Assembly: GCA_034142505.1 (NCBI GenBank)
Contig: JAWZDV010000012.1
Coordinates: 62,001-126,000, forward strand
From: Hungatella_A sp034142505
GTDB lineage: Bacteria > Bacillota > Clostridia > Lachnospirales > Lachnospiraceae
Length of the DNA stretch: 64,000 nucleotides
Direction of reading: 5' to 3'
In this document: one piece after another, positions 1-9,164 of the stretch
Layout: the number at the start of each line of letters is the position of its first letter
Numbering within the stretch: position 1 is the stretch's first letter
The notes under the pieces: model-generated
What the model saw: only the letters and a program-made list of their open reading frames with translations
What the model was told of the DNA's origin: nothing
Database searches by the model: none
Position numbers and translations under genes: made by a program

Positions 1-903
1 AATACCTGGAATACAGCGGCTGATGGACCTGTTTCCGTACAGAAGATGGGAGTCATACGCAACACCACCGGTCCTTCGAATAAGGTATTTAACGGCGGAA
101 CTTTAACGATGCTGGCCAATGCCGCGGGAAGGCAGATGCTCTCCATAGTATTACAGTCCGCGGACGGCAAGGTAGTCGTCATTGACGGCGGCTGGACCAT
201 GGATGCCTATCATTTGACAGAGGTGCTGGAAGATATGGGGGGTCATGTGGACGCCTGGTTTTTGACTCATCCCCACTCCGATCATGTGGGAGCATTTATT
301 GATATTGTGAACGATCCGGACAGTCCGATCACCATCGACAATGTCTATTACAAGCTGGCGGACCAGTCCTGGTATAATTCCACGGAAAGTCATCGTTCTG
401 CTATGGTGGAACAGCTCTTTGAAGCACTGAACAAACTGCCGGCCGAAAAACTCCATGGGGATTTGCACAAAGGCCAGAAGATTGCCATCGGCGGCATTAC
501 TGTTGAGGTGATGAACAATATCTACCAGTTGGATGAAGCCTCCGTCAACAACAGCTCCATCGCGATGAAATTCCACATGGGCGGCAAAAGCATCATGATC
601 CTGGGCGATTTGGGACCGGATGGCGGCAAAAAGCTGCTGGCCGACAACGGCGCCGGCAGGCTGAAGAGTGATATTGTTCAGATGGCTCACCACGGCCAAT
701 ATGGCGTAGAAAAGGATGTCTATGCCGCCATCGACCCGGATATCTGTCTGTGGCCGACCCCAGGCTGGCTTTGGAACAATGACGAGGAAGGCAAAGGAAC
801 CGACAGCGGAAACTGGTATACCCTGGAGACGCGCAGCTGGATGGAGGAACTGGGTGTGAAGCATCATTACAGTCTGAAAGACGGAGACTGGGTGCTTCAG
901 TAG
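1..903 (+). CDS. MBL-fold metallohydrolase, 5'-partial
   Basis: A metallo-beta-lactamase-fold hydrolase whose true start lies before the window. The frame is open back to base 1, and the first ATG (46) has no ribosome site. Counting from that ATG, the metal-binding motif THPHSDH is at residues 74-80, with later LGDLG and MAHHGQ motifs that complete the two-metal site. The pattern is closest to the ComEC/Rec2-like MBL proteins of Firmicutes, often secreted or lipid-anchored, whose substrates are mostly unknown. The missing N-terminus may hold a signal peptide. It ends 14 bases before the AraC gene and is probably co-transcribed with it. The fold is secure; the substrate is not assigned. Confidence 0.8.
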   Translation, partial: NTWNTAADGPVSVQKMGVIRNTTGPSNKVFNGGTLTMLANAAGRQMLSIVLQSADGKVVVIDGGWTMDAYHLTEVLEDMGGHVDAWFLTHPHSDHVGAFIDIVNDPDSPITIDNVYYKLADQSWYNSTESHRSAMVEQLFEALNKLPAEKLHGDLHKGQKIAIGGITVEVMNNIYQLDEASVNNSSIAMKFHMGGKSIMILGDLGPDGGKKLLADNGAGRLKSDIVQMAHHGQYGVEKDVYAAIDPDICLWPTPGWLWNNDEEGKGTDSGNWYTLETRSWMEELGVKHHYSLKDGDWVLQ

Positions 904-917
904 CTAGGAGGATTTAT

Positions 918-1766
918 TTGGAAGATACGTACGAGAAGAAATCGGAACATCAACCGGTGACGTGCCGCTCCATCACAGCGATGGAGGCGGCACACAGAGA
1001 TTTTCATTTTCATGAAAATTATGAGATCTATCTGCTGCTGGAGGGAGAAATCGCCTACTACGTGGAACAGTCCCGCTGCCCCATGAAGCCAGGTGATTTA
1101 ATTCTGTTTACGGACCAGGAGATTCATAAGGCCGTTAATTTAAAGAACACCCCCTATACCCGCATGGTGATCCATGTGGACCCGCTGTACGTGTGGAAAT
1201 TCTGTACTCCGCAGACCAATCTGCTGCGGTGCTTTCACCAGCACCGGCCGGGTGTCAACAACATCATCTCCCTGACGCCGGAACAGCTGGCCCTGTTTCA
1301 GGAATGCTTCCACCAGCTGGAGGAAAGCAATGACTCTTCGGAATACGGCGCTGATATCCAGGGCATTGCGGCGCTGATGCGGCTGCTGCTGATGATCAAT
1401 GGGACATTCCTGTTTCTGCCCGACCAGGACCCGGAATTCTATACCCACCGGCTTCAGCCGGTCATGGCTTATATCGACAATCATTTGGCCGAACCGATCA
1501 CGCTGGACAGCATTTCCCAGGTGTGTTCTCTGGATAAATACTATTTGAGCCATCTGTTTAAGAGGGAGACGGGGTCTACCATCTTCCAGTACATTCTGGT
1601 GAAACGGATCGCCATGGCAAGGGAGTTTTTGTCCATGGGCACCTCCGTGGCCGAGACCTGCGTGCAGTCCGGATTCGGCGACTATGCAAACTTTATCAGG
1701 ACGTTCAAAAAAATAACCGGATATTCTCCCGGACACTTTAAAAAAATGAGCCGCGACGCGAAGTGA
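918..1766 (+). CDS. AraC-family transcriptional regulator
   Basis: A 282-residue regulator with an N-terminal cupin sensor (HFHENYEIYLLLEG region, residues about 30-45) and a C-terminal pair of helix-turn-helix motifs (residues about 185-280, with DKYYLSHLFKRETG and the GFGDYANFIRTFKK signature). Translation probably starts at TTG 918, because GGAGG at 907-911 is well spaced and no ATG fits. It lies 14 bases after the MBL hydrolase, so the two may form an operon, with this protein sensing a sugar or a related small molecule. The ligand and targets cannot be read from the sequence. Confidence 0.88.
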   Translation: MEDTYEKKSEHQPVTCRSITAMEAAHRDFHFHENYEIYLLLEGEIAYYVEQSRCPMKPGDLILFTDQEIHKAVNLKNTPYTRMVIHVDPLYVWKFCTPQTNLLRCFHQHRPGVNNIISLTPEQLALFQECFHQLEESNDSSEYGADIQGIAALMRLLLMINGTFLFLPDQDPEFYTHRLQPVMAYIDNHLAEPITLDSISQVCSLDKYYLSHLFKRETGSTIFQYILVKRIAMAREFLSMGTSVAETCVQSGFGDYANFIRTFKKITGYSPGHFKKMSRDAK

Positions 1767-1807
1767 CAGCCTGCGATCAGAGATCTTTTGATGTTCCACA
1801 GCAGGCT

Positions 1808-1839
1808 GCCGCCCCCGTATAGCGGCTCTTTCTTATCTT
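1808..1839 (+). terminator. Probable terminator after the AraC gene
   Basis: GCCGC and GCGGC arms (1808-1812 and 1822-1826) around a 9-base loop are followed by a T-rich tract (TCTTTCTTATCTT). An overlapping longer dyad pairs 1767-1774 with 1801-1808. It sits between the convergent AraC and ade genes and overlaps the end of ade, so it would serve the plus strand. Confidence 0.5.
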
Positions 1840-3578
1840 ACCGCGGGCACCACGCTCTGGCTGTCCACGTCAATGACTCCGTATGTATTCAGTCTCAATT
1901 TGGGAATCACCGGCAGGCTGACAAAGGCCAGCGTCATAAAGGGGTCCACCGTCTCCGGGATGCCCAGCCTTCGAAGCTCCGCTTTCAAATGAGCCAGAGT
2001 CTGCTCCACCTCCTCCGCAGAAGCCCCGGTCATCAGTCCGCCGATGGGCAGCGCCAGTTCTCCCAGGATCTTTCCGTCCACCGCCACGGCCAGACCGCCT
2101 TTGTTCTTTCTGACACAATTCCCTGCCAGCATCATATCCCGGTCGTTGGTTCCGGCGATGATCAGGTTGTGGGAATCGTGGGCAATGCTGGAGGCCACCG
2201 CCCCTTTCTTAAGCCCATATCCGCCTAAATATCCCAGACCAATATGCCCGGTGTGATGATGGCGCTCAAACACCGCCAGCTTCACGATATCCCGGTCCAG
2301 ATCCACACCGGCCCCCACGCCGTCATGGACGAGGAACGGTACCATCTCCTCGGTGGTAATCAGCTGATGGGGCATCAGGCCGATGACGCGCATCCGGGTT
2401 CCCGCTTCCACCGCAAAATCCTCTTCCCTTATTTCCTCCATGTGAAACGAGTCAAATACCCGGTCTCTGATCTCTGCGTCCCACTCGCCCGGGGCCGCCG
2501 GCTCCGTCAGGCAGACACCGTCCTCCGCCACCAGCTTCCCGGCCTTGTAGACCTGCTTCACCTTCATGGATTCCAGATCTTCAAGCACCACAAAATCCGC
2601 CAGATATCCAGGCGCCACCGCGCCACGATCCCGAAGGCCAAAGTAGCTGGCCGTGTTAAAGCTTCCCATCTTGATCGCTCTGATCGGGTCTGCCCCCAAT
2701 TCCACCGCTCTCCGGATGATGTAATCAATATGTCCGAACCGGATCAAATCTCCAGGATGCTTATCGTCCGTCACCAGCATGGACCGCTGATAATAGGGCG
2801 CTTCAAACATGGGCATCAGCGCGTCTAAATTCTTCGCCGCCGTCCCCTCCCGGATCATAATCCACTGCCCTCTGGCATATTTTTCTTTCGCTTCCCCAAT
2901 ATCCGAGCACTCATGGTCGGAGGTCACCCCCGCCGTCACATAGGCATTCAGCCCGGCTCCCGAAAGGAAAGGTGCGTGGCCGTCCACCAGCTTCCCGTGA
3001 GCCAGCGCCGCCTCCACCTTCTCAAGAATCCCCTGGTCCGCCTTCACCGTCCCGTAGGAGTTCATCAGCTCGGCAAGCCCCAAAACCCGTCCATTCTGAT
3101 AGAACGGCTCCAGCAGCGAGGCATCCAGCACCGCCCCCGACTCATCCAGCCCCGTGGACGGCACGCAGGAGGGAAGCATGAAAAATACATCCAGATCCAG
3201 GTCTTTCGTGGCCTCCATCATATAACGGATTCCCGCCGTTCCAGCCACATTGGCAATCTCATGGGGGTCCGTGATCACCGCTGTCGTCCCGTGCGGCAGT
3301 ACCGCCCGGTTGAAGTCGCCGGGAGATATCATGGAACTCTCCAGATGGATATGCCCATCCAGGAACCCGGGACACACCACCGCCCCCTGTAAATCAATTT
3401 CCCGCTCCCCTTCATAGGAACCCACACCGACAATCATTCCGCCCTCGACCGCCACATCCGCCGTCTCCAGCTGCTCCGTAAACACATTCACCACGCTGGC
3501 CTGCTTCAGCACCAGCGACGCTTTTTTCGTCCCCGCCGCAGCCAGAATCCTCTCCCCCAGAGTTTTGTTACATTCCAT
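1833..3578 (-). CDS. ade: Adenine deaminase
   Basis: Converts adenine to hypoxanthine and ammonia in the cytoplasm. The 581-residue length is usual for the bacterial Ade amidohydrolase family. The metal motif GHIHLE is at residues 75-80, and the C-terminal half carries the family block HHHTGHIGLGYLGGYG followed by SIAHDSHN. The ATG at 3578 is chosen because AAGGAG lies 8 bases before it; a GTG nine bases upstream would touch that site. It has its own consensus promoter, and the 18-bp palindrome at 3720-3757 separates it from the xdh genes. Its product would feed the neighbouring xanthine dehydrogenase. Confidence 0.96.
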   Translation of the reverse strand: MECNKTLGERILAAAGTKKASLVLKQASVVNVFTEQLETADVAVEGGMIVGVGSYEGEREIDLQGAVVCPGFLDGHIHLESSMISPGDFNRAVLPHGTTAVITDPHEIANVAGTAGIRYMMEATKDLDLDVFFMLPSCVPSTGLDESGAVLDASLLEPFYQNGRVLGLAELMNSYGTVKADQGILEKVEAALAHGKLVDGHAPFLSGAGLNAYVTAGVTSDHECSDIGEAKEKYARGQWIMIREGTAAKNLDALMPMFEAPYYQRSMLVTDDKHPGDLIRFGHIDYIIRRAVELGADPIRAIKMGSFNTASYFGLRDRGAVAPGYLADFVVLEDLESMKVKQVYKAGKLVAEDGVCLTEPAAPGEWDAEIRDRVFDSFHMEEIREEDFAVEAGTRMRVIGLMPHQLITTEEMVPFLVHDGVGAGVDLDRDIVKLAVFERHHHTGHIGLGYLGGYGLKKGAVASSIAHDSHNLIIAGTNDRDMMLAGNCVRKNKGGLAVAVDGKILGELALPIGGLMTGASAEEVEQTLAHLKAELRRLGIPETVDPFMTLAFVSLPVIPKLRLNTYGVIDVDSQSVVPAVR

Positions 3579-3680
3579 GGCAAACACTCCTTTCCCTGCT
3601 AATGCAGATCAAATATGAAATACAAAATACGGCTTATAACAGTATTGATTTCATCCATCTCTTAATCCGAAATTTCTGCC

Positions 3681-3709
3681 AGTATAGAACTTTTTATCCC
3701 TTATGTCAA
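3681..3709 (-). promoter_or_regulatory. Sigma-A promoter of ade
   Basis: On the minus strand TTGACA (3704-3709) and TATACT (3681-3686) are separated by exactly 17 bases. This is a near-consensus housekeeping promoter about 100 bases upstream of the ade start. Confidence 0.8.
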
Positions 3710-3719
3710 TATTAGTGTA

Positions 3720-3757
3720 AAATAAGACATTTATTCGTCCGAATAAATGTCTTATTT
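3720..3757 (-). promoter_or_regulatory. Perfect 18-bp palindrome between xdhC and ade
   Basis: Arms 3720-3737 and 3740-3757 are exact reverse complements with a 2-base centre. It begins 21 bases after the xdhC stop and ends 10 bases before the -35 box of ade. It could be a terminator of the xdh operon, though it is AT-rich with only a short T tract, or an operator for a dimeric regulator of ade. The sequence alone does not decide. Confidence 0.6.
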
Positions 3758-3777
3758 GCTCATTTTATAGTAATCTT

Positions 3778-4263
3778 CTATTTCCCAACCACCTTGTACG
3801 TCTCTTCCACAATCCGCTCCATCGCATTCAGGATATTCTCATACCCCGTGCAGCGGCACAGATGTCCGGAGATCATCTTGCGCAGTTCCTCCCGGTTGTA
3901 GCGTTTTCCGGTGCCCACGATCTCCACGGCCGTCATGATCAGACCAGGCGTGCAGAAGCCGCACTGCACCGCCGCTTCCTCGATGAACGCCTTCTGAATG
4001 GGGCTCAGCTCTCCGTTAGGCCCCTTTAAGCCTTCCACGGTCATGATCCGCCGGCCCTCGGCCCACATGGTCAAATAGATGCAGCTGTCAATGGCTTCGC
4101 CGTCCACCAGCACCGTACAGGCGCCGCACTCTCCCACCTCACAGCCTTTTTTCACGCTGGTAAGCCCCAGGCGGTCCCGCAGGGTCTCAAGCAAAGATTC
4201 TCTCTCGTCCACCGCCAGTTCCACCGGTTTGTCATTGACTGTCATATGAATGATGTTAAGCAT
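3778..4263 (-). CDS. xdhC: Xanthine dehydrogenase, 2Fe-2S subunit
   Basis: Small iron-sulfur subunit of a three-part molybdenum hydroxylase; it passes electrons from the molybdenum site toward FAD. The plant-type cluster ligands are C41, C46, C49 and C61, and the second cluster ligands C101, C104, C136 and C138 (QCGFCTPG and HLCRCTGY). Length is 161 residues, normal for the family. ATG 4263 is preferred because AGGAGG lies 8 bases upstream; it overlaps the end of xdhB (ATGCTTAA). Last gene of the xdhA-xdhB-xdhC run. Naming follows E. coli XdhABC. Confidence 0.95.
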   Translation of the reverse strand: MLNIIHMTVNDKPVELAVDERESLLETLRDRLGLTSVKKGCEVGECGACTVLVDGEAIDSCIYLTMWAEGRRIMTVEGLKGPNGELSPIQKAFIEEAAVQCGFCTPGLIMTAVEIVGTGKRYNREELRKMISGHLCRCTGYENILNAMERIVEETYKVVGK

Positions 4264-5143
4264 CTGCCTCACCTCCTGCATTGATGATCGCCTGCTTCAA
4301 GGCGCGTTTTCCCAGTTCCTCCACCAGCTGCAGGCGGAATTCCTTGGAAGCTCTCCAGCTGGAACGCGGATTGACCTCCTCTAAAGCGCCCTTGCCGACA
4401 GTCTCGTATAAGGCGCTGCCAATCTCCATTCCTCTCACTTTCTCCTCCGTCCGGAAACACCGGATCGGAGTCGGGGCCGCCACGCCGTAGCCGAGATGCA
4501 TCTCTTCCACATGCTTTTGATCCTCACTCAGCTTCACCGTCACCGCGCACCCAAGAGTGGCAATCTCCATGGCATTCCTCTTGCCGTACTTGATGTAATG
4601 GCCGCCGAAACCCTCGTAGCTTTCTTTCTTAATCTTAATGGCCGTCAGCACTTCCTCATGCTCCCGCACCGTCCGTCCCGGTCCCGTGTACCAGTCGGTG
4701 ATCTTCACTTCCCTGGTTCCCTTCGGTCCCTCCAGCACGAAAATGGCATCCAGCACACAGAAGCTGGAGGCACTGTCCGCGCTGGTCACGCCGTTGCACA
4801 CATTGCCGCCCACGGTGCCGATGTTGCGAAGCTGGGGGCCGCCTGCCTGGTCGACGGCATTTCCCAGAATCGGGATATGTTTCATGATGATCTCGTTGTT
4901 GGTCACATGGGAAAATGTGGTCGCCGGGCCGATGACAATCGTGCCATCCTCCTCCATGCGCACCCCTTCCAGTTCCTTAATCCCATGAATGCTCACCAGA
5001 GAACATCCGGCGAATTTGCCTTCCCGGATTTTAATTAACACATCGCTGCCGCCGGAAATAATGATTGCCGACGGGTCCGCCTCCAGCGCCCGGATGGCGT
5101 CTTTGATATCTGCTGCCTGATAAAATTTTTCAATATCGTACAT
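4256..5143 (-). CDS. xdhB: Xanthine dehydrogenase, FAD-binding subunit
   Basis: A 295-residue subunit of the CoxM/XdhB family that holds FAD and hands electrons to NAD or another acceptor. An N-terminal PCMH-type FAD domain is seen with IISGGSDVLI (residues about 28-37) and the TVGGNVCNG loop near residue 110, followed by a CO-dehydrogenase-type C-terminal domain. It overlaps xdhC by 8 bases and follows xdhA by 22 bases, so the three are translationally linked. Confidence 0.95.
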   Translation of the reverse strand: MYDIEKFYQAADIKDAIRALEADPSAIIISGGSDVLIKIREGKFAGCSLVSIHGIKELEGVRMEEDGTIVIGPATTFSHVTNNEIIMKHIPILGNAVDQAGGPQLRNIGTVGGNVCNGVTSADSASSFCVLDAIFVLEGPKGTREVKITDWYTGPGRTVREHEEVLTAIKIKKESYEGFGGHYIKYGKRNAMEIATLGCAVTVKLSEDQKHVEEMHLGYGVAAPTPIRCFRTEEKVRGMEIGSALYETVGKGALEEVNPRSSWRASKEFRLQLVEELGKRALKQAIINAGGEADA

Positions 5144-5165
5144 AAGATTGTCTCACCATCCCTTC

Positions 5166-7487
5166 TTATCTCTCACTCTCACTGCCGTCCGCCGTACCGC
5201 CGATTAACCCCGCCGCCTTAAAATGCTCCACCAGTTTCTGCGGATCTAAGGGCAGGGAATCCACTGCCACGCCGGTGGCGTGAAGCACCGCGTTGCGGAT
5301 AGCCGGAGCGACCGGAATCGCCGGCGGCTCTCCCAAAGCCTTGTTGCCAAATGGTCCCGTCGGGTCCTCCAGCTCCACAAACTCCACATGTAAATCAGGA
5401 GTATCCATAGCTGTCGGCAGCTTGTAATCCAGCAGGTTGTCGTTGAGCGCCCTGCCCGATTTGTCAAAGAGCAGCTGTTCGCTGAGTCCATAGCCAAGGC
5501 CCATGCTCATACCGCCGTGGACCTGAGCCTCTGCCAGCTTGGGATTGATCAGCATACCGCTGTCGTGAACATTGGTAATCTTCATCACCTTGATCTGCCC
5601 CAGTGGAATATCCACCTCCACCTCAGCAAAGCAGGCGCCGGTTGCAAAGGTATTGTCCTTGCAGTGGCTGGTGGCCTCCGCTGTGATATGGACGGATTTA
5701 TCCAGGCTGTAAAATGCCGTTGTCGCCAGTTCTTCCATGGAGAGCAGAACGTCCCGTCCCTCCCGGTCCACCACCTGGTTCTCCTCAATATCCATGGTAT
5801 CCGCCGCCCGGTCTAACATATAAGCCGCGTAATCCAGAATCTTCTCCTTGAAAATCTCCCCGGTCTTCTTCACCGCCTTGCCGCTGACATAAGTCTGGCG
5901 GGAGGCGTAAGCTCCGGTGTCAAACGGCGAAAGATCCGTATCCTGGGTGGAAATGATGTGAACCCGGTCCTCCGTGATTCCCGTCACCTCCGCCGCCATC
6001 TGGGTAAACACCGTGTCGGCACCCTGGCCGATCTCCGTCGCGCCCATCTGGAGCTGCATGGAACCGTCCTGGTTTAAAATCATCCGGCAGGAAGCCGTCT
6101 CCAGAGAGATGGGGTAAACGCCGGTCTTGTAGCAGAAGATGGCCATCCCCACGCCCTTTCTCACCGGTCCCGTCTGGTTTTCATATTCTTTCCGCTTCTC
6201 ATCCCAGTGAATATATTCCCGGCCCTTTTGCATACATTCCTGAAGGCCGTAGGTATTGCACCGCACCTTGGTATGTGGGTCCACATAACCTGGCCGCATA
6301 CAGTTTTTCAGACGGAATTCCAACGGGTCCATATGGATGGCCGCCGCCAGATCATCCGCCATACACTCCGCCGCAAATGCCGCCTGGGGAATTCCATACC
6401 CTCTCATGGCTCCGCCTGTGGCAATGTTGGTGTAAACCGTGTATGCATCTGATTCCAGTGCTTTCTCATCGTGGTAAATCTGCTTAAACTCATTGGACGT
6501 GTTAGCCACAATGGCATGGGCATGGGACGCGTAACCGCCCTGGTTCGAGTAAGCCTGAAGCTTTCTTGCCACCAGGGTTCCATCCGCTCTCACCGCTGCG
6601 TCCACCTTCAGTTCAATGGCGTGGCGCACTCTGGTGCAGGCCAGAGTCTCCTCTCTGGATATCTCCATTTTCACGCCTCTCCCGCCCACCTGGGTGCAGA
6701 GAAATGCATTTAACGGTTCATATAACACATCCTGCTTGTTGCCGAACCCGCCGCCGATGTAAGGTTTAATCACCCTCACATCCCCCCAGGGAATTCCTAA
6801 CGCCTGGCCGATAACACGGCGCACGATGTGAGGAATCTGGGTGGAGGAAACCACCACGATTTTGCCATTTTCCTGATAGGCAAAGGAAACCGGCAGCTCT
6901 AAGTGGCAATGCTGCACGCTCTGGGTTTGATAGTCCTTATGTATGGTAACAAGCCCCTCTTCCTTCACGGCTTCCTCATAGGAAATATCTCCCAGCTGGA
7001 AACTGGAGTGGGCGATGACATTGCCGGGCTTCTCCTCATGTAACTGGGGCGCCCCCTCCGCCATGGCCTGCTCCACCGTGAGTAACGGCTCGTATTCTTC
7101 GTATTCCACATGTACCAGCCGGGCTGCTCTGGCCGCGGCCACCTCATCCTCCGCGATCACGGCCGCGATATCGTCACCGTACACCCGCACTCTGGTATTC
7201 AACAGCTTCCTGTCCGAGATATCCTGGTGGGCTGTCTCCACAGACCACGGATGTCCAGGTGTCGGGAACTGAATATCCGGCACGTCGAAACACGTCACGA
7301 TCTTCACCACTCCCGGCACACGTAAGGCTTCCTCCAAATCGAAGCTTTTGACTACGCCGTTGGCGATGGCGCTGCGCACCACCTTCGCCACCAGAAGTCC
7401 CTGCGGCATCAAATCGGCTGTGTACTTTGCCCCGCCGGTCACCTTTTCCCATGCATCCACACGGGTCATGCTTTTACCAACTCCCAT
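5166..7487 (-). CDS. xdhA: Xanthine dehydrogenase, molybdopterin-binding subunit
   Basis: Catalytic subunit of a molybdenum hydroxylase, 773 residues from ATG 7487 (GGAGG 7 bases upstream). It shows an N-terminal aldehyde oxidase/xanthine dehydrogenase a/b-hammerhead domain, the molybdopterin motif GGGFGNK, the RGYGIPQAAFAAE stretch and the C-terminal LGEPPAIPVAPAI segment that carries the catalytic glutamate. Expected reaction: hypoxanthine to xanthine to urate, or the reverse in purine-fermenting anaerobes. The nearby selD cassette suggests it belongs to the selenium-dependent molybdenum hydroxylases, in which selenium is a labile ligand rather than selenocysteine; that point is inference. 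Flanked by a purine permease and adenine/guanine deaminases, so a purine substrate is very likely. Confidence 0.93.
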   Translation of the reverse strand: MGVGKSMTRVDAWEKVTGGAKYTADLMPQGLLVAKVVRSAIANGVVKSFDLEEALRVPGVVKIVTCFDVPDIQFPTPGHPWSVETAHQDISDRKLLNTRVRVYGDDIAAVIAEDEVAAARAARLVHVEYEEYEPLLTVEQAMAEGAPQLHEEKPGNVIAHSSFQLGDISYEEAVKEEGLVTIHKDYQTQSVQHCHLELPVSFAYQENGKIVVVSSTQIPHIVRRVIGQALGIPWGDVRVIKPYIGGGFGNKQDVLYEPLNAFLCTQVGGRGVKMEISREETLACTRVRHAIELKVDAAVRADGTLVARKLQAYSNQGGYASHAHAIVANTSNEFKQIYHDEKALESDAYTVYTNIATGGAMRGYGIPQAAFAAECMADDLAAAIHMDPLEFRLKNCMRPGYVDPHTKVRCNTYGLQECMQKGREYIHWDEKRKEYENQTGPVRKGVGMAIFCYKTGVYPISLETASCRMILNQDGSMQLQMGATEIGQGADTVFTQMAAEVTGITEDRVHIISTQDTDLSPFDTGAYASRQTYVSGKAVKKTGEIFKEKILDYAAYMLDRAADTMDIEENQVVDREGRDVLLSMEELATTAFYSLDKSVHITAEATSHCKDNTFATGACFAEVEVDIPLGQIKVMKITNVHDSGMLINPKLAEAQVHGGMSMGLGYGLSEQLLFDKSGRALNDNLLDYKLPTAMDTPDLHVEFVELEDPTGPFGNKALGEPPAIPVAPAIRNAVLHATGVAVDSLPLDPQKLVEHFKAAGLIGGTADGSESER

Positions 7488-7540
7488 GGTACTACCTCCA
7501 ATCTTTCTTCTATATATATCATATCTTACCATTACTTTAT

Positions 7541-7579
7541 GACCGCCCGCCGGGCCTTTCAAAAAGCCCGGGGACGGTC
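7541..7579 (-). terminator. GC-rich hairpin between permease and xdhA
   Basis: Arms GACCG...CCGGGC and GCCCGG...CGGTC close a loop of about 10 bases; the T run lies in the loop, not after the stem. It lies 8 bases after the permease stop and about 50 bases before the xdhA start. It may weaken read-through or protect the upstream mRNA end rather than act as a full terminator. Confidence 0.55.
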
Positions 7580-7586
7580 AGATTGT

Positions 7587-8978
7587 TTAAATCAGTATAT
7601 ATTTTAAGACAAACAGCACAGCCAGCACATACATCAGTGTACTGATCTTCTTCTCCTTCACCTTTCCGGTTACCAGATTGATCACAACGTAAGAGATCAC
7701 GCCCATTGCGATACCTTCGGAGATGCTGTACATAAACGGCATAGCGATAATACAAATATATGCCGGAATCGCCTCGGTAAAGTCTGCAAAATCAATCTTT
7801 GTGATGGATGTCAGCATTAAAAATCCAACAACGATCAAAGCCGGAGCCGTCGCGAAGGACGGGATAGCCAGGAATATCGGTGATAAGAACAGGGACAGGC
7901 CGAACAGAATCGCTGCTACAACCGCTGTCAAACCAGTTCTGCCGCCCTCAGACACGCCTGCTGCACTCTCTACGAATGTGGTAGTTGTGGAGGTACCGAA
8001 CACAGCGCCCAAGGATGTACCGATAGCGTCGGACATCAACGCGCCTTTGATTCTCGGAAGCTTGCCATCTTTGTCAAGCATATCAGCTTTGGAAGCCACA
8101 CCGATCAGAGTTCCCAGGGTATCAAACAAGTCTACGAACAGGAAGGCGGACATCACAACCAGGAAATCCAGAGACAGCACTCTTGAGAAATCCATATGCA
8201 TGAAGGTCGGCGCCATGCTCTTGATTCCGAAACCGCCGGAGAGATCCGGGAACACGCTGAACATGCCAAGCTCCGGATTCGGAACATATAAACCGATGGC
8301 CTGACAGATCATACCCAGAATCCAGGTTGCCAGAATTCCCCACAGGATATTGCCCTTTACATTCTTTACCACTAAAATTGCGGTGATCAGCACACCGATG
8401 ATAGCCAGCAGAACAGTAATACCAACAGAATTGAAGGTGCCGTCCGCCAACGCTCCCTTGAAAGAGAACATAGAAACCAGTGTCGCGCTGCCAACCACGA
8501 TCTTTGCATTCTGCAGACCGATAAAGGCGATAAACAGACCGATACCTACGGATACGGCATGCTTCAGATTCATTGGAATCGAATTGAAAATTGCCTCGCG
8601 GACATTGGTCAGGGACAGCACGATAAAGATCATACCTTCGACAAATACTGCCGCCAGAGCCATTTGCCAGGTGTAACCCATCTGGAGAACTACCGTGTAT
8701 GCAAAATACGCGTTGAGTCCCATACCGGGCGCCAGCACGAACGGATAGTTGGCAAATGCCGCCATCAGCAGAGTTGCCACCAGTGCCGCCAAAGCAGTAG
8801 CTGTAAATACGGCGCCGCTGTCCATGCCTGTCGCCCCCAGGATGTTGGGGTTAACCGCCAATATGTACGCCATCGTCATAAACGTGGTAATACCGGCCAT
8901 CACCTCTGTCTTAATATCTGTTTTGTTTTCCTTTAGATGAAACCATTTTTCTAAAATTCCCCCGTTGCTGCTTTCCAT
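7587..8978 (-). CDS. AzgA-type purine permease
   Basis: A 463-residue integral membrane protein of the AzgA branch of nucleobase transporters, close to B. subtilis PbuG (guanine/hypoxanthine uptake). Visible family features are TFMTMAYILAVNP near residue 35, FTATALAA, the APGMGLNAYFAY segment near residue 90, and about twelve hydrophobic spans. A strong AAGGAGG site precedes the ATG. It sits between guaD and xdhA, so it probably imports guanine, hypoxanthine or xanthine. A structured leader (8996-9170) lies directly upstream. Exact substrate preference is inferred. Confidence 0.9.
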   Translation of the reverse strand: MESSNGGILEKWFHLKENKTDIKTEVMAGITTFMTMAYILAVNPNILGATGMDSGAVFTATALAALVATLLMAAFANYPFVLAPGMGLNAYFAYTVVLQMGYTWQMALAAVFVEGMIFIVLSLTNVREAIFNSIPMNLKHAVSVGIGLFIAFIGLQNAKIVVGSATLVSMFSFKGALADGTFNSVGITVLLAIIGVLITAILVVKNVKGNILWGILATWILGMICQAIGLYVPNPELGMFSVFPDLSGGFGIKSMAPTFMHMDFSRVLSLDFLVVMSAFLFVDLFDTLGTLIGVASKADMLDKDGKLPRIKGALMSDAIGTSLGAVFGTSTTTTFVESAAGVSEGGRTGLTAVVAAILFGLSLFLSPIFLAIPSFATAPALIVVGFLMLTSITKIDFADFTEAIPAYICIIAMPFMYSISEGIAMGVISYVVINLVTGKVKEKKISTLMYVLAVLFVLKYILI

Positions 8979-9010
8979 ACGTTTCCTACCTCCTTAAAAT
9001 ATTGTTGTTT

Positions 9011-9164
9011 CCGTGCTCCCAGGTTCAGGAGCACGGTTAGACCACGGTGCAGTATTCACCAGTGCGTCAACATCGTGCCCTCTAACGTACACTCCCTAAT
9101 GTGCACCCGTCGGGCGGACACGCTTTCGCATGTCAATATACAAAGTCCCCGGCTTCCCCTCCGG
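9011..9164 (-). ncRNA. Structured leader upstream of the purine permease
   Basis: The guaD-permease gap is dense in dyads on the minus strand: CCGG arms (9149-9152/9161-9164); a 7-bp stem with a GAAA tetraloop (9117-9123/9128-9134); a 6-bp stem (9087-9092/9101-9106); a long-range helix (TCTAAC 9081-9086 with GTTAGA 9036-9041, continued by CACG/CGTG); and a perfect 9-bp hairpin (9011-9036) about 15 bases before the Shine-Dalgarno. The last helix and hairpin meet at base 9036. This is riboswitch-like architecture, but I do not recognise the class, and the purine core GTTTCTACC is absent. Confidence 0.5.

Noticed and set aside
3720..3757. Purine riboswitch upstream of ade
   Set aside because: The ade leader has no GTTTCTACC core or three-helix pattern; only the palindrome is present.
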